Assembly (NCBI GenBank): GCA_030160035.1
Contig: BSNO01000004.1
Location: 558,001 to 622,000, forward strand
Source of the DNA: Rhizobium albus
Lineage (GTDB): Bacteria; Pseudomonadota; Alphaproteobacteria; Rhizobiales; Rhizobiaceae
Direction of reading: 5' to 3'
DNA length: 64,000 nucleotides
Shown here: positions 37,205 to 47,759 of the stretch, one piece after another
Position numbering within the stretch: the stretch's first letter is position 1
Layout: every line of letters starts with the position of its first letter
The notes under the pieces: generated by a model
The model's input: the letters and a program-made list of their open reading frames with translations, nothing else
The model's database searches: none
Told to the model about the DNA's origin: nothing
Made by a program: the position numbers and the translations under genes

Positions 37205-39952
37205 TCAGCCTTGGGGCGAGCCATCCACGGCAAGGCTTTTCAGCCTGTAAAGCACCTCGAGCGCTTCCCTTGGGCTGAGCTCATCCGGATTGACGGCGGC
37301 GAGTTCGATCGCCAGACCCGATAAAGCTGCGGGCTGGGCGGCGCTTTCCGACTTCGTCTGCCGCATCGAGGCGGCAAAGAGCGGCAGGTCGTCGACGAGA
37401 TTGGCGGCCGGGCTCTTGCGATCGTTTTCTTCAAGCTGGGCAAGCACGTCGCGCGCCCTGGCAACGACGCTGTCGGGCAGGCCCGCAAGCCGCGCCACCT
37501 GGATGCCGTAGGACCGGTCCGCGGCTCCCTGGCCGACCGAATGCAGGAAAATCACCTCGCCCTGCCATTCCTTGACCCGCATCGTCGCGTTGGAGAGCCG
37601 CGCGAGCCTTTCCGAAAGTGCCGTCAGCTCGTGATAATGCGTCGCGAAAAGTCCGCGGCAGCGATTGGCTTCGTGCAGATATTCCACCGCTGCCCAGGCG
37701 ATCGACAGCCCGTCGAAGGTCGCCGTGCCGCGGCCGATCTCGTCCAGGATCACCAGCGACCGCTCGCTTGCCTGATTGAGGATCGCAGCCGTCTCGACCA
37801 TCTCGACCATGAAGGTGGAGCGCCCGCGCGCCAGATCGTCCGACGCGCCGACACGGCTGAACAGCCGGTCGATCACGCCGATGCGGGCAGCCCCGGCCGG
37901 CACGAAGGAGCCCATCTGCGCCATGACCGCAATCAACGCATTCTGGCGCAGGAAGGTCGATTTACCGCCCATGTTGGGGCCGGTCAGAAGCCAAAGCGCG
38001 CCGTGCTTTGCACCATCCGGCGGTGACAGGTTGCAATCATTGGCAACGAACGGGTCGCTCGCCTGGCGCCTCAGCGCCTGCTCCACCACCGGGTGGCGGC
38101 CTGTCGTGATGGCGAAATCCATGGAGCGGTCGACACTCGGGCGGCAATAGCCCTGTTCTTCGGCGAGCGTGGCGAGCGCGCGCGCGACGTCGATGACGGA
38201 AATCGCATGCGCCGCCTCCCGAATGGGGTCGGCGCTGGCAACCACCTGTGCGGACAGCGTGTCGAAGATCGAAAGCTCGATCGCGATCGCGCGGCCCGCC
38301 GCATTGGCGATCCTCGATTCCAGATCGGCAAGTTCCGTCGTCGTGAACCGCATGGCGTTGGCCATGGACTGGCGGTGGATGAAGCGCTCCCGGCCTTCGT
38401 CGCTCGTAAGCGGTCCGGCATTGCCGGCGGTCACCTCGATGTAATAGCCGAGCACATTGTTGTGCCGGATCTTCAGTGACTTGACGCCGGTCTCCTCGCC
38501 GTAGCGCGCCTGCAGCGAGGCGATGACCCGGCGCGTATCGTCGCGCAGTGCGCGCATCTCGTCGAGCTCGCCGTCGCGGCCGGGACGCACGAAGCCACCC
38601 TCGCGCCTGAGCAGCGGCAACTCGTCGTCGAGCGTCGCGTCGAGCTCGGCGATCAGCGACAGGGGCAGGCGGCCGAGCGCGTCCCGCGCCTCGGCGAGTT
38701 CTTCGGGCAGATCACGTTCGGCAAGCATCTGGCCGATGGCGCGCGCGGTCGTGAGGCCTTGGCGGAGGCTTCCGAGATCGCGCGGTCCGCCGCGGTTCAG
38801 CGCGATGCGGGAAAGCGCGCGCGGCATGTCAGCCATCTGCTTGAGGTGATCGGTGAGGTCGTCGGCGAGACGTGGCTCCGCCATCAGCCAGGCGATCGCA
38901 TCGAGGCGCCGGTCGATGGCATCCGGGTCGGTCAAAGGCGCGGTCAGCCGTTCAGCGAGGAGACGGGCTCCACCGCCGGTGACGGTCCGGTCGATCGCCT
39001 TGAGGAGCGAGCCGTCACGGCTGCCGGAAAGCGTGCGCGTCAGTTCCAGATTGGCCCGTGTGGCGGGATCGATGAAGAGCGTCGAGCCCGCTTCGTCGCG
39101 CTGCGGGCGCGACAGCGGCGGTCGCTCGGCAAGCTGCGTCTTCTCGACATAGCCGATCGCCGCAGCCGCTGCGGAGAGTTCGGCGCGGGAGAAATTGCCG
39201 AAGCCCGAAAGCGTTGCGACGCCGAAAAACCGGGCGACACGGCCCTCAGCACTTGTCCCATCGAACAGTACCGCCGGCTGCGGCATGACGATGCGGCCGA
39301 GCATGTCCATCGCCGCCCGCATTTCCGGGGCATGGAACAGCGTGTCGGGCACCAGCACTTCGCGCGGATCGATGCGCAGAATGTCGGCGACGAGCCGCGA
39401 GGGATCCGTTTCCGCCACGCGGAAGACACCCGTCGAGATATCGATCCAGGCGATGGCGAAGCCGCGATCGCCGGCCGATTTCAGCCGGGTGAGCGTCATC
39501 AGGTAATTGGGCTCGGCCGGGTCGAGCAGGCGTTCTTCCGTCAGCGTGCCGGGCGTGACCAAGCGGGTGACGTCCCGCTTCACGACCGACTTGCCGCCGC
39601 GCTTCTTCGCCTCGGCCGGATCTTCGATCTGCTCGCAGACGGCGACACGGAATCCAAGGGCGATCAGCTTCTGCAGATAATCGTCGGCCGCATGCACCGG
39701 CACGCCGCACATGGGAATGTCTTCGCCCATGTGCTGGCCGCGCTTGGTCAGCGTGATGCCGAGCGCGCGGGCCGCCGAAACAGCGTCATCGAAAAAAAGT
39801 TCGTAGAAATCGCCCATCCGGTAGAACAGCAGCGAATCCGGATTGGCGGCTTTGATTTCGATGAATTGCGCCATCATCGGCGTCGCCGACGACAGGCTTT
39901 CGGCCGAGATCAGGCGCTCGGCGGTCAACTCTGTCGACGAAGCGTTCTTCAT
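37205..39952 (-). CDS. mutS: DNA mismatch repair protein MutS
   Basis: 915 residues from ATG 39952. The mismatch-recognition motif [11 protein letters not shown] (Phe-x-Glu) is near residue 40. Walker [15 protein letters not shown] (about residues 660-673), Walker [13 protein letters not shown] and a C-terminal helix-turn-helix region follow. It recognises replication mismatches and signals to MutL. The upstream extension of the frame to 40189 is rejected as out of character with the family start. It is divergent from maeB with a 187-base gap in which I see no clear promoter. Confidence 0.96.
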   Translation of the reverse strand: MKNASSTELTAERLISAESLSSATPMMAQFIEIKAANPDSLLFYRMGDFYELFFDDAVSAARALGITLTKRGQHMGEDIPMCGVPVHAADDYLQKLIALGFRVAVCEQIEDPAEAKKRGGKSVVKRDVTRLVTPGTLTEERLLDPAEPNYLMTLTRLKSAGDRGFAIAWIDISTGVFRVAETDPSRLVADILRIDPREVLVPDTLFHAPEMRAAMDMLGRIVMPQPAVLFDGTSAEGRVARFFGVATLSGFGNFSRAELSAAAAAIGYVEKTQLAERPPLSRPQRDEAGSTLFIDPATRANLELTRTLSGSRDGSLLKAIDRTVTGGGARLLAERLTAPLTDPDAIDRRLDAIAWLMAEPRLADDLTDHLKQMADMPRALSRIALNRGGPRDLGSLRQGLTTARAIGQMLAERDLPEELAEARDALGRLPLSLIAELDATLDDELPLLRREGGFVRPGRDGELDEMRALRDDTRRVIASLQARYGEETGVKSLKIRHNNVLGYYIEVTAGNAGPLTSDEGRERFIHRQSMANAMRFTTTELADLESRIANAAGRAIAIELSIFDTLSAQVVASADPIREAAHAISVIDVARALATLAEEQGYCRPSVDRSMDFAITTGRHPVVEQALRRQASDPFVANDCNLSPPDGAKHGALWLLTGPNMGGKSTFLRQNALIAVMAQMGSFVPAGAARIGVIDRLFSRVGASDDLARGRSTFMVEMVETAAILNQASERSLVILDEIGRGTATFDGLSIAWAAVEYLHEANRCRGLFATHYHELTALSERLARLSNATMRVKEWQGEVIFLHSVGQGAADRSYGIQVARLAGLPDSVVARARDVLAQLEENDRKSPAANLVDDLPLFAASMRQTKSESAAQPAALSGLAIELAAVNPDELSPREALEVLYRLKSLAVDGSPQG

Positions 39953-40139
39953 GAGCACGCGGTCTGTCCGTCCTGTCGAATTGCGATTTCGCTTGGGATG
40001 TCTAGTGTGCGGGACCCGGGGGCGGAAAGCACGTTTGCACGAGCCCGCTCCACAGGAATAAAGATGTTTCAGAGTCGTCTCAAGAACGGCCTGCGACGAG
40101 AAGCGCCGAATAATCGGCGACGCGAAATGATGAGGAAAC

Positions 40140-42431
40140 ATGCCCATGGAAATGAAGCCGCGCAAGGCTGGCCGTTCGGCGTCCAGCATATCCGATCAGG
40201 AGGCGCTGGATTTTCACGCGCGGGGACGCCCCGGCAAGCTTGAGGTGACGCCGACCAAGGCGATGGCGACGCAGCGCGATCTCGCGCTCGCCTATTCGCC
40301 GGGTGTCGCCGTGCCGGTGAAGGCGATTGCCGAAGATCCCTCCCGCGCCTTCGACTACACGACGCGTGGCAACATGGTCGCCGTCATTTCAAACGGCACG
40401 GCCATTCTCGGCCTGGGCAATCTCGGCGCGCTGGCCTCCAAGCCCGTCATGGAAGGCAAGGCGGTGCTCTTCAAGCGCTTTGCCGACGTCGATTCCATCG
40501 ACCTCGAAGTCGATACCGAGAATGTCGACGAATTCATCAACTGCGTGCGCTATCTCGGACCCTCCTTCGGCGGGATCAACCTGGAAGACATCCGGGCACC
40601 CGATTGCTTCATCATCGAGCAGCGCCTGCGCGAACTGATGGATATCCCGGTCTTCCATGACGACCAGCATGGCACGGCGATCATCGCCGCCGCCGGTCTG
40701 ATCAACGCGCTGCACCTCACCGGCCGCGACGTGAAGACGACGAAGCTCGTCGTCAATGGCGCGGGTGCTGCCGCCATCGCCTGCGTGGAACTGATCAAGG
40801 CCATGGGCTTCACGCCCGGCAATGTCACGCTCTGCGACACCAAAGGCGTTATCCACAAGGACCGCACCGAAGGCCTCAACCAGTGGAAATCGGCGCATGC
40901 GATCGTCACCGAGGATCGCACGCTCGCCGATGCGCTGAAAGGTGCCGACGTGGTCTTCGGGCTTTCGGTCAAGGGCGCGCTGACGGAGGACATGATCCGC
41001 TCCATGGCGCCCAATCCGATCATCTTCGCCATGGCGAACCCGGATCCGGAAATCACGCCGGAGGAAGTGGCCGAGATCCGCACCGATGCGATCATGGCGA
41101 CGGGTCGTTCCGACTACCCCAACCAGGTCAACAACGTCCTTGGTTTCCCCTATATCTTCCGCGGCGCACTCGACGTGCGCGCATCGACCATCAACGACGC
41201 GATGAAGATCGCCGCGGCCGAGGCACTCGCGGCTCTTGCGCGCGAGGACGTCCCCGATGATGTCGCCGCCGCCTATTCCGGCAACAGACCCCGTTTCGGC
41301 CCGCAATACATCATCCCCGTGCCGTTCGATCCACGCCTGATCTCCGCCATCCCGCTCGCTGTCGCCAAGGCTGCGATGGACTCTGGCGTTGCGCAAAAGC
41401 CGATCCTCAACATGGAGGCCTATGCCAACGAATTGTCCGCGCGCCGCGATCCGATCGCGTCCACTTTGCAGCGCATCTACGAGCGCGTGCGGCGCCACCC
41501 GCGCCGCGTCGTCTTCGCCGAGGGCGAGGAAGAGCAGGTCATGCGCGCGGCCGTCTCCTACGTGAACCAGAAGCTCGGCACCGCGATCCTGCTCGGCCGC
41601 GACGAGCAGATGCATGAAACTGCGCAGAAGGCCGGCATCGATCTCAACCGCCCGGGCATCGAACTCGTCAACGCCCGCCGCTCCCACCGTGTGAACGCCT
41701 ATGTGGATTATCTCTACGGGCGCCTTCAGCGGCAGGGCTATCTGCAGCGAGACTGTCAGCGCCTCATCAACAACGACCGCAACCACTTCGCCGCCTGCAT
41801 GGTCGCACTAGGCGATGCGGACGCGATGGTGACGGGTACGACGCGCAATTATTCCACCGCACTGGAAGACGTGCGCCGCGTGATCGACGTGAAGCCCGGC
41901 CACCGCGTCATCGGCGCGTCGCTCGCGCTTTGCCGCGGTCGCACCGTGCTGGTGGCCGATACGGCGGTGATCGATATGCCCTCGTCGGAGGAACTCGCCG
42001 ACATCGCGGAGGAGGCAGCCCGTCTGGCGCGGCGTATGGGCTACGAGCCCCGCGTCGCGATGCTTGCCTATTCCACCTTCGGCCATCCGTCCGGCGAGCG
42101 CTCCGACCGTGTCAAGGAAGCGGTCCGCATCCTCGACAAGCGCCGCGTCGATTTCGAGTATGACGGGGAAATGGCCGCCGACGTCGCGCTTAACCCGAAG
42201 ATCATGGAGCAATATCCGTTCTGCCGGCTCTCCGGCACGGCGAATGTGCTCGTGATGCCGGCGTTCCACTCGGCCTCGATCTCGACGAAGATGCTGCAGG
42301 AACTCGGCGGTTCGACCGTCATCGGCCCGCTTCTCGTCGGCCTCGACAAATCCGTCCAGATCGCCTCGATGAGCGCCAAGGACACCGACCTCGTCAACTT
42401 GGCCGCAATCGCAGCCTTCAATGCGAGTTGA
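40140..42431 (+). CDS. maeB: NADP-dependent malic enzyme with phosphotransacetylase-like C-terminal domain
   Basis: 763 residues, the length of the large bacterial malic enzymes. The malic domain (about residues 20-160: [37 protein letters not shown]) and NAD(P)-binding domain ([16 protein letters not shown]) are followed from about residue 440 by a phosphotransacetylase-like domain ([16 protein letters not shown]). It decarboxylates malate to pyruvate; the C-terminal domain is usually regulatory (acetyl-CoA). GAGGAAAC precedes the ATG. Confidence 0.94.
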   Translation: MPMEMKPRKAGRSASSISDQEALDFHARGRPGKLEVTPTKAMATQRDLALAYSPGVAVPVKAIAEDPSRAFDYTTRGNMVAVISNGTAILGLGNLGALASKPVMEGKAVLFKRFADVDSIDLEVDTENVDEFINCVRYLGPSFGGINLEDIRAPDCFIIEQRLRELMDIPVFHDDQHGTAIIAAAGLINALHLTGRDVKTTKLVVNGAGAAAIACVELIKAMGFTPGNVTLCDTKGVIHKDRTEGLNQWKSAHAIVTEDRTLADALKGADVVFGLSVKGALTEDMIRSMAPNPIIFAMANPDPEITPEEVAEIRTDAIMATGRSDYPNQVNNVLGFPYIFRGALDVRASTINDAMKIAAAEALAALAREDVPDDVAAAYSGNRPRFGPQYIIPVPFDPRLISAIPLAVAKAAMDSGVAQKPILNMEAYANELSARRDPIASTLQRIYERVRRHPRRVVFAEGEEEQVMRAAVSYVNQKLGTAILLGRDEQMHETAQKAGIDLNRPGIELVNARRSHRVNAYVDYLYGRLQRQGYLQRDCQRLINNDRNHFAACMVALGDADAMVTGTTRNYSTALEDVRRVIDVKPGHRVIGASLALCRGRTVLVADTAVIDMPSSEELADIAEEAARLARRMGYEPRVAMLAYSTFGHPSGERSDRVKEAVRILDKRRVDFEYDGEMAADVALNPKIMEQYPFCRLSGTANVLVMPAFHSASISTKMLQELGGSTVIGPLLVGLDKSVQIASMSAKDTDLVNLAAIAAFNAS

Positions 42432-42504
42432 TGGGCGCATGAATCGGGTGGCGGGCAGGTGGCCGTCGTGATGATATCTCCGCCATGACCCGGAGATGTC
42501 GGCC

Positions 42505-43383
42505 ATGACGATTGCTGCCCGCCTGCAAACGGAGATCACGCCGCAGGGCACGGATTACGATACCGTGCGCGGCGTGATCGAACTGATTTCCAACGATTAC
42601 CGCAGCCAGCCGACGCTGGAGACGATCGCGGCTGAACTCGGCCAGTCGCCAACGCAGTTGCAGAAGGTCTTCACCCGCTGGGCGGGTCTTTCACCGAAGG
42701 CCTTCCTGCAGGCGGTCACGCTCGATCATGCCAAGCGCCTGCTGGGCCATGAGGGGCTGCCGCTGCTCGATGCGAGCTTCGAGGTCGGCTATTCGGGCCC
42801 CGGACGGTTGCACGATCTGTTCGTCACCCATGAAGCGATGTCGCCCGGTGTCTGGAAGGCGAAGGGCGAGGGGCTGACGATCCGGTATGGCTACCATCCC
42901 TCGCCATTCGGCACGGCTCTCGTGATGATCACGGATCGGGGCCTGGCCGGTCTTGCCTTCGACGATCCGGGCGAACGCCGCGATGCCTTCGAGGACATGG
43001 CCTCGCGCTGGCCGCGGGCGACCTATGTCGAGGATGCAGCCGCAACGGCACTCTATGCCACCCGTATCTTCGATCCGGCGCGGTGGTCGGCGGATGCACC
43101 GCTGAACGTCGTGCTGATCGGATCGGACTTCCAGATCCGCGTCTGGCAGGCGCTGATGACGATCCCGCTCGCCAAGGCCGTGACCTATTCCGATATCGCC
43201 CGCGACATCGGCCAGCCGACTGCGTCGCGTGCCGTCGGCGCTGCTGTCGGGCGCAACCCGATCTCGTTCGTCGTGCCGTGCCATCGCGCGCTTGGAAAAT
43301 CGGGCGACCTGACGGGTTATCACTGGGGCCTGACGCGCAAGCGCGCAATGCTCGGCTGGGAGACAGGGCAGACCGCCGCCTGA
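42505..43383 (+). CDS. Ada-like protein: AraC-type HTH plus methylguanine-DNA methyltransferase domain
   Basis: 292 residues from ATG 42505 (GGAG 9 bases upstream); an ATG at 42496 is possible. The N-terminal half is an AraC-type helix-turn-helix (LETIAAELGQSPTQLQKVF). The C-terminal half is an O6-methylguanine/O4-methylthymine methyltransferase with the active-site FVVPCHRALG, where Cys accepts the methyl group. The zinc-binding N-terminal phosphotriester domain of full Ada is absent, so methyl-phosphotriester sensing is not expected. It is followed by nth. Confidence 0.9.
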   Translation: MTIAARLQTEITPQGTDYDTVRGVIELISNDYRSQPTLETIAAELGQSPTQLQKVFTRWAGLSPKAFLQAVTLDHAKRLLGHEGLPLLDASFEVGYSGPGRLHDLFVTHEAMSPGVWKAKGEGLTIRYGYHPSPFGTALVMITDRGLAGLAFDDPGERRDAFEDMASRWPRATYVEDAAATALYATRIFDPARWSADAPLNVVLIGSDFQIRVWQALMTIPLAKAVTYSDIARDIGQPTASRAVGAAVGRNPISFVVPCHRALGKSGDLTGYHWGLTRKRAMLGWETGQTAA

Positions 43384-43442
43384 TCGGCAAGCTGACCCGC
43401 CAGACACTGTCAGCATGTGCCAAGCGCGCTAAGTCTGTCTGC

Positions 43443-44117
43443 ATGACGACCCCCGCCGAACGCCCGCTCGATCCGGAAGAAATCGAAACGCTCTTTTCCC
43501 GCTTGTCTAGGACGATGCCGGGACGCACGAAGAACGCCAAGGGCCCGAAGGGGCAGCCGGATGCATTCCGTTCCTGCATTTCCTGCATGCTGTCGGCGCA
43601 GAGCCTCGATCGCAACACGGCGGCGGCCACCAAGGCACTGTTTGCCAAGGCCCGCACGCCGCGATCGATCCTGAAGCTGCCCGAAGAGGACCTGATCGAC
43701 GCAATCCGTCCGGCCGGCCTCTACAACATGAAAGCCCGCAACATCCGCCGTTTCTGCGAGGTGCTGCTCGAAGAGCATGGCGGCGTCGTGCCCGACACGC
43801 GCGAGGGTCTTCTCAAGCTGCCCGGCATCGGGCGCAAATGCGCCGACATCGTCATGAGCTTCACCTTCGGCGCCGACGTGATCGCGGTCGACACCCATGT
43901 GCACCGCGTCTGCAACCGCACGGGCCTCGCACTCGGAAAGACCGAGGCGCAGACCGCGGCTCAACTTGAGGCGCGCGCGCCGGGCTGGGCCATGCGGGAC
44001 GGGCATTTCTGGCTGATCCAGTTCGGTAAGCGGATATGCACCTCGCGCGCGCCGCGCTGTGCCGATTGTGTCATTGTCGACATTTGCCAGTGGCCGGGCA
44101 AAGCTGTTCCGCGCTAA
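43443..44117 (+). CDS. nth: Endonuclease III (Nth-type DNA glycosylase/AP lyase)
   Basis: 224 residues from ATG 43443. The helix-hairpin-helix with catalytic Lys is LPGIGRKCADIV. The catalytic Asp lies in IAVDTHVHRV. The 4Fe-4S ligands are CTSRAPRCADCVIVDIC with the C-x6-C-x2-C-x5-C spacing. It removes oxidised pyrimidines. It follows an Ada-like methyltransferase gene, forming a small DNA-repair pair. Its first residues are less conserved, so an earlier start is possible. Confidence 0.93.
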   Translation: MTTPAERPLDPEEIETLFSRLSRTMPGRTKNAKGPKGQPDAFRSCISCMLSAQSLDRNTAAATKALFAKARTPRSILKLPEEDLIDAIRPAGLYNMKARNIRRFCEVLLEEHGGVVPDTREGLLKLPGIGRKCADIVMSFTFGADVIAVDTHVHRVCNRTGLALGKTEAQTAAQLEARAPGWAMRDGHFWLIQFGKRICTSRAPRCADCVIVDICQWPGKAVPR

Positions 44118-44156
44118 GGACGGTCAGATCATTTTGGCGGCCTTTCCTTCGGACAG

Positions 44157-45545
44157 ATGAGCATGAACCCTATCCTCAACACCGACAGCTACAAATACTC
44201 GCATTTCGCGCAGTATCCGCCGCAGACGGCCGCCATCTCCGCCTATATCGAAGCGCGCTCCGGCGGTGCCTACGACCATGTGCTGTTCTTCGGTCTGCAG
44301 ATGTTCCTGAAGGACTATCTGTCCCGCCGCGTGACGCGCGAGGATGTGGAGGAGGCCGCAGACATCGTCACTGCGCACGGCCTGCCATTTCACCGCGAAG
44401 GCTGGGAACTGCTTGTCGAACGGCACGGCGGTGCCATGCCTGTGATGATCGAGGCGCTGCCGGAAGGCATGGTGGTGCCGACCGGGACGCCGCTCGTCCA
44501 GATCCGCAACACGGACCCGGATTTCTTCTGGCTGCCGACATTTCTGGAAACGGCCCTGCTGCGCGCCGTCTGGTATCCGTCCACCGTCGCCACCGTGTCC
44601 CATTCGGTGCGCGGCATGATCAAGGCATCGCTGGAGCGCACCTGCGAGACGCCGGACGAAGTGCTGCCTTTCCGCCTGCACGATTTCGGCGCGCGCGGCG
44701 CGACCTCGGCCGAACAGGCAGGCATCGGTGGAGCGGCGCATCTCGTCAGCTTCCTCGGCACCGACACGGTCGCCGGCGTCGTCTATGCCCGCCGCTTCTA
44801 CCACGAGCAGATGGCCGGCTTCTCAATCCCGGCGGCGGAACATTCGACCATGACGAGCTGGGGCGAAGAACGCGAAACGGATGCCTACCGCAACATGCTC
44901 GTGCAGTTCGGCGGCAAGGGCAAACTGGTCGCCGTCGTCTCCGACAGCTACGATCTCTACCGCGCCGTGAAGAAGATCTGGGGCGGGGAACTGCGCGCCG
45001 AGGTCGAGGCGAGCGGGGGCACGCTGGTGGTCCGGCCCGATTCCGGCGACGCGGCGCGGGTGCCGATCGACACGATCGAGATGCTCGGTGAGATCTTCGG
45101 CCACTCCGTCAACGCTAAAGGCTACAAGGTTCTCAATCCCGCGGTGCGCGTCATCCAGGGCGACGGTATTTCGCCCGACATGATCCGCCGGCTGCTGACA
45201 GGGCTCGAGGATCGAGGCTGGTCGTCGGAAAACCTCGCATTCGGCATGGGCGGCGGCCTCCTGCAGAAGGTCAACCGCGACACGCTCCGCTTCGCCATGA
45301 AGGCCAATTCCCGCCAGGACAGCGAAGGGCAGTGGCACGGCATTGCCAAGGACCCGAAGACCGACCCCGGCAAGGCCTCCAAGCGCTACCGCCAGGCCGT
45401 CATCCTGAAGAACGGTCGACCCGAGGCGGTGCCGCTCAAGGATCTGAACGGCGACGTGAACCTCATGGAACCCGTCTGGCAGGACGGCAAATTGCTGAAG
45501 GACTGGACCTTCGCCGACATCCGAGCCCGCGCAACCGCATCCTGA
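44157..45545 (+). CDS. nadV: Nicotinamide phosphoribosyltransferase (NAMPT/NadV type)
   Basis: 462 residues. It resembles the NAMPT family rather than PncB: DSYKYSHFAQYPP at the N terminus, RLHDFGARGATSAEQAGIGG, FLGTDTVAG (with the Asp that in human NAMPT favours nicotinamide), IPAAEHSTMTSWG (catalytic His) and VIQGDGI. It makes NMN from nicotinamide and PRPP for NAD salvage. Such genes are often labelled nicotinate phosphoribosyltransferase. Specificity is inferred from motifs. The start may be ATG 44157 or 44163. Confidence 0.87.
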   Translation: MSMNPILNTDSYKYSHFAQYPPQTAAISAYIEARSGGAYDHVLFFGLQMFLKDYLSRRVTREDVEEAADIVTAHGLPFHREGWELLVERHGGAMPVMIEALPEGMVVPTGTPLVQIRNTDPDFFWLPTFLETALLRAVWYPSTVATVSHSVRGMIKASLERTCETPDEVLPFRLHDFGARGATSAEQAGIGGAAHLVSFLGTDTVAGVVYARRFYHEQMAGFSIPAAEHSTMTSWGEERETDAYRNMLVQFGGKGKLVAVVSDSYDLYRAVKKIWGGELRAEVEASGGTLVVRPDSGDAARVPIDTIEMLGEIFGHSVNAKGYKVLNPAVRVIQGDGISPDMIRRLLTGLEDRGWSSENLAFGMGGGLLQKVNRDTLRFAMKANSRQDSEGQWHGIAKDPKTDPGKASKRYRQAVILKNGRPEAVPLKDLNGDVNLMEPVWQDGKLLKDWTFADIRARATAS

Positions 45546-45563
45546 AGCGCAGACCGCATCTTC

Positions 45564-46200
45564 TCAGTAGGACGCCGGCATGGTCCGCGCCACACGCTCG
45601 CTGCGGTAGAAGATGTGAAGGCCGATATGCCCCACGCGCTTCTTGGCACGCGCCCAGCGCGGGGCTGACATAGGTTGCGTGGTAATGCGTCGCCGATTTG
45701 AGCCCTTGTGGCAGCCGCTCGATCTCGGGTGATGCGGCGCGGCGGGCGCAGCCGCCGATGCAGAGAATGCCATTGGCGAGCCTGACGGCTGACCGCCAGG
45801 ACTTCGCTTCACGCGGCCGATCGCTGATAGCGTCGCAGGCAAAGGAAAACTGACAGCGGTCTTTCATGTGCCAATTTTCATAGACCACGCCGCAGATGGT
45901 ATCGGGATAGACCCTGGCGCGCACCCGGTTGAGGATCACCTGGGCCACCGCAATCCGGCCAAGTTCCGTTTCTCCACGCGCTTCGTGGTAAAGCGCCTGT
46001 GCCAGGCAATCACGCTGCTCCCGGTCGATTGGAACGCCGCGCAGATGTTCGGGTGTGCGAATGTCGAGATAGCGGGGAATGTAGTCTGCGGTGCTGGCAT
46101 TGGCCGTCATCGGGGCGAGCATCAGCGCTGCCGCGAGTGCCGCAGCCTGAAGCAGTCCCTGACGGAGAATGCCGGCAACGCGCCCTGTCCGGTAGCGCAT
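45564..46200 (-). pseudogene. SleB-type cell wall hydrolase, interrupted by a one-base frameshift
   Basis: From ATG 46200 (AGGAG upstream) the frame encodes a signal peptide (about residues 1-35) and a SleB/hydrolase-2 domain: DCLAQALYHEARGETELGRI with its catalytic Glu, VAQVILNRV, CQFSFACD and THYHATYVSP. The frame then shifts. The expected continuation RWARAKKRVGHIGLHIFY is intact in the next frame, to the stop at 45564. The cause is an extra base in GGGG at 45661-45664 (plus strand). Read unshifted, the product has a foreign C terminus and would run to about 245 residues ending at 45463, inside nadV. This is either a true recent mutation or a homopolymer sequencing error. Confidence 0.8.
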
Positions 46201-46388
46201 CGCTCGTCTCCTGATGGGATTGACGAGGCGTTAACGAAAGGGCGCTGCCGGCTATTCCCGCAAAAATCGGACGCGCGGCGCCTATGTTGCGCATCGGCAA
46301 CAGCGATGCGGCAGCGCCGGTCGATGACAAGCGCGCGGCCTGCCTGTATGGCTCCAACACCAGTCAGCCATCACGCAAGGAAAGACCC

Positions 46389-47375
46389 ATGCTGCGCTTC
46401 GGAATTCTCTCGACGGCCAAGATCGCGCGCGAACACGTGATCCCGGCGCTCCTGGACGCGGGCAATTGCGTCGTCACGGCCATCGGTAGCCGCGACATGG
46501 AGCGCGGGCGTGAGACGGCGCAACGTTTCGGGATCTCCGAAGTGCACGGCAGTTATGATGCGCTTCTCGCCTCGCCGAACGTCGACGCGGTCTATATTCC
46601 GCTACCGACGAGCCAGCATGTCGATTGGGCCGTGCGCGCCGCAGAGGCCGGCAAGCATGTGCTGGTGGAAAAGCCGCTGGCGCTGAAGGCCGAGCAGATC
46701 GACGCGGTGATCGCCGCGCGCGACAAGGCCGGCGTCGTCGTCTCTGAGGCCTTCATGGTCTTCTACCATCCCCAATGGCGCAAGGTGCGCGAACTGATCG
46801 CCGGCGGCGCGATCGGCAAGCTGCGGCGCATCGACGGCGCCTTTACCTATGCCAACCGGGACCCCGGCAATATGCGCAACCAGCTGGCACTCGGCGGCGG
46901 GGCGCTTGCCGATATCGGGGTCTATCCCGTCATTACCGCGCGGTTTGCGACCGGCTTGGAGCCACAGCGCGTGCGCGCCACGGTGGAGCGTGATCCGGAT
47001 TTCGGCACCGACCGTTATGCCAGCGCGGTCGTCGACTTCGGCGATTTCGAGATGGGGTTCTACTGCTCCACCCAGATGGCGCTACGCCAGGCAATGGTCT
47101 TCCACGGAGATCAGGGCACGATCGAAGTGGCTGCGCCTTTTAATGCGGGCGAGTACGATCTGGCCAGCGTCACGCTGCATTCGGTGAAGCGCGACCGCTC
47201 GGAGGTTTTCCGCTTTTCCGGTGTCCGCCAGTATCGCCTCCAGGCCGAAACCTTTGCCGAGAAGGTCGCTGGCGGCGATGTCGACCTGTTCGAATTGGAA
47301 GCGTCGCGTGCCAACCAGAAGGTGATCGACGCGATCTTCAGGGCGGGCGAGCACGAAGGCTGGGAAGCTATCTGA
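46389..47375 (+). CDS. Gfo/Idh/MocA-family oxidoreductase
   Basis: 328 residues from ATG 46389 with AAGGAAAG upstream. The NAD(P)-binding N terminus is [18 protein letters not shown]. The family's [11 protein letters not shown] (Lys of the EKP motif) follows, with a C-terminal substrate domain (ADIGVYPV). It probably oxidises a sugar or sugar derivative such as a xylose, inositol or glucose form. The substrate is not recognisable. It stands alone and converges on the gtrA-GT2 pair. Confidence 0.88.
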   Translation: MLRFGILSTAKIAREHVIPALLDAGNCVVTAIGSRDMERGRETAQRFGISEVHGSYDALLASPNVDAVYIPLPTSQHVDWAVRAAEAGKHVLVEKPLALKAEQIDAVIAARDKAGVVVSEAFMVFYHPQWRKVRELIAGGAIGKLRRIDGAFTYANRDPGNMRNQLALGGGALADIGVYPVITARFATGLEPQRVRATVERDPDFGTDRYASAVVDFGDFEMGFYCSTQMALRQAMVFHGDQGTIEVAAPFNAGEYDLASVTLHSVKRDRSEVFRFSGVRQYRLQAETFAEKVAGGDVDLFELEASRANQKVIDAIFRAGEHEGWEAI

Positions 47376-47384
47376 CAGGCGGCT

Positions 47385-47759
47385 TCAGGGTCGCCGGAAG
47401 ACGAGCTTCTGGTAGCCGACATAGGAAAAGAGCGCTGCCGCGGCCGAAGCCGCGACAAGCGCGGCCAGCGGCATGAGCCGCGGGAAGGCAACAAGAAGCC
47501 CCGCATAGATGAGGTAGTTGACACCGGCCGAGCTTAAGCCCACGCCGCCATAGCGCAGGCCTTCGACAGCTACCGAGCGATCGCTCTTGCCGAAGGTCAC
47601 CGCGCGGTTGAGCGCATAGGTCACCAGCAGGGCCGCTCCGATCGAGACGACACGCGCGATCAGCGGATCCAACCCGATATGCAGGCCAGATGCGAGAACG
47701 CCTGCATCGACGGCGAAGCCGATGGCACCCACCATGCCGAAGGCAAGCACGCGCCGCAT
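47385..47759 (-). CDS. GtrA-family membrane protein (lipid-linked sugar flippase candidate)
   Basis: 124 residues with four hydrophobic segments and the GtrA pattern (FGMVGAIGFAVDAGVL at the start, ALNRAVTFGK in the middle, YVGYQKLVFRR at the end). GtrA-type proteins are thought to flip undecaprenyl-phosphate-linked sugars. The ATG overlaps the stop of the upstream GT2 gene (TGATG), and pairing with a polyprenyl-phosphate glycosyltransferase is typical of Gtr systems. Confidence 0.9.
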   Translation of the reverse strand: MRRVLAFGMVGAIGFAVDAGVLASGLHIGLDPLIARVVSIGAALLVTYALNRAVTFGKSDRSVAVEGLRYGGVGLSSAGVNYLIYAGLLVAFPRLMPLAALVAASAAAALFSYVGYQKLVFRRP

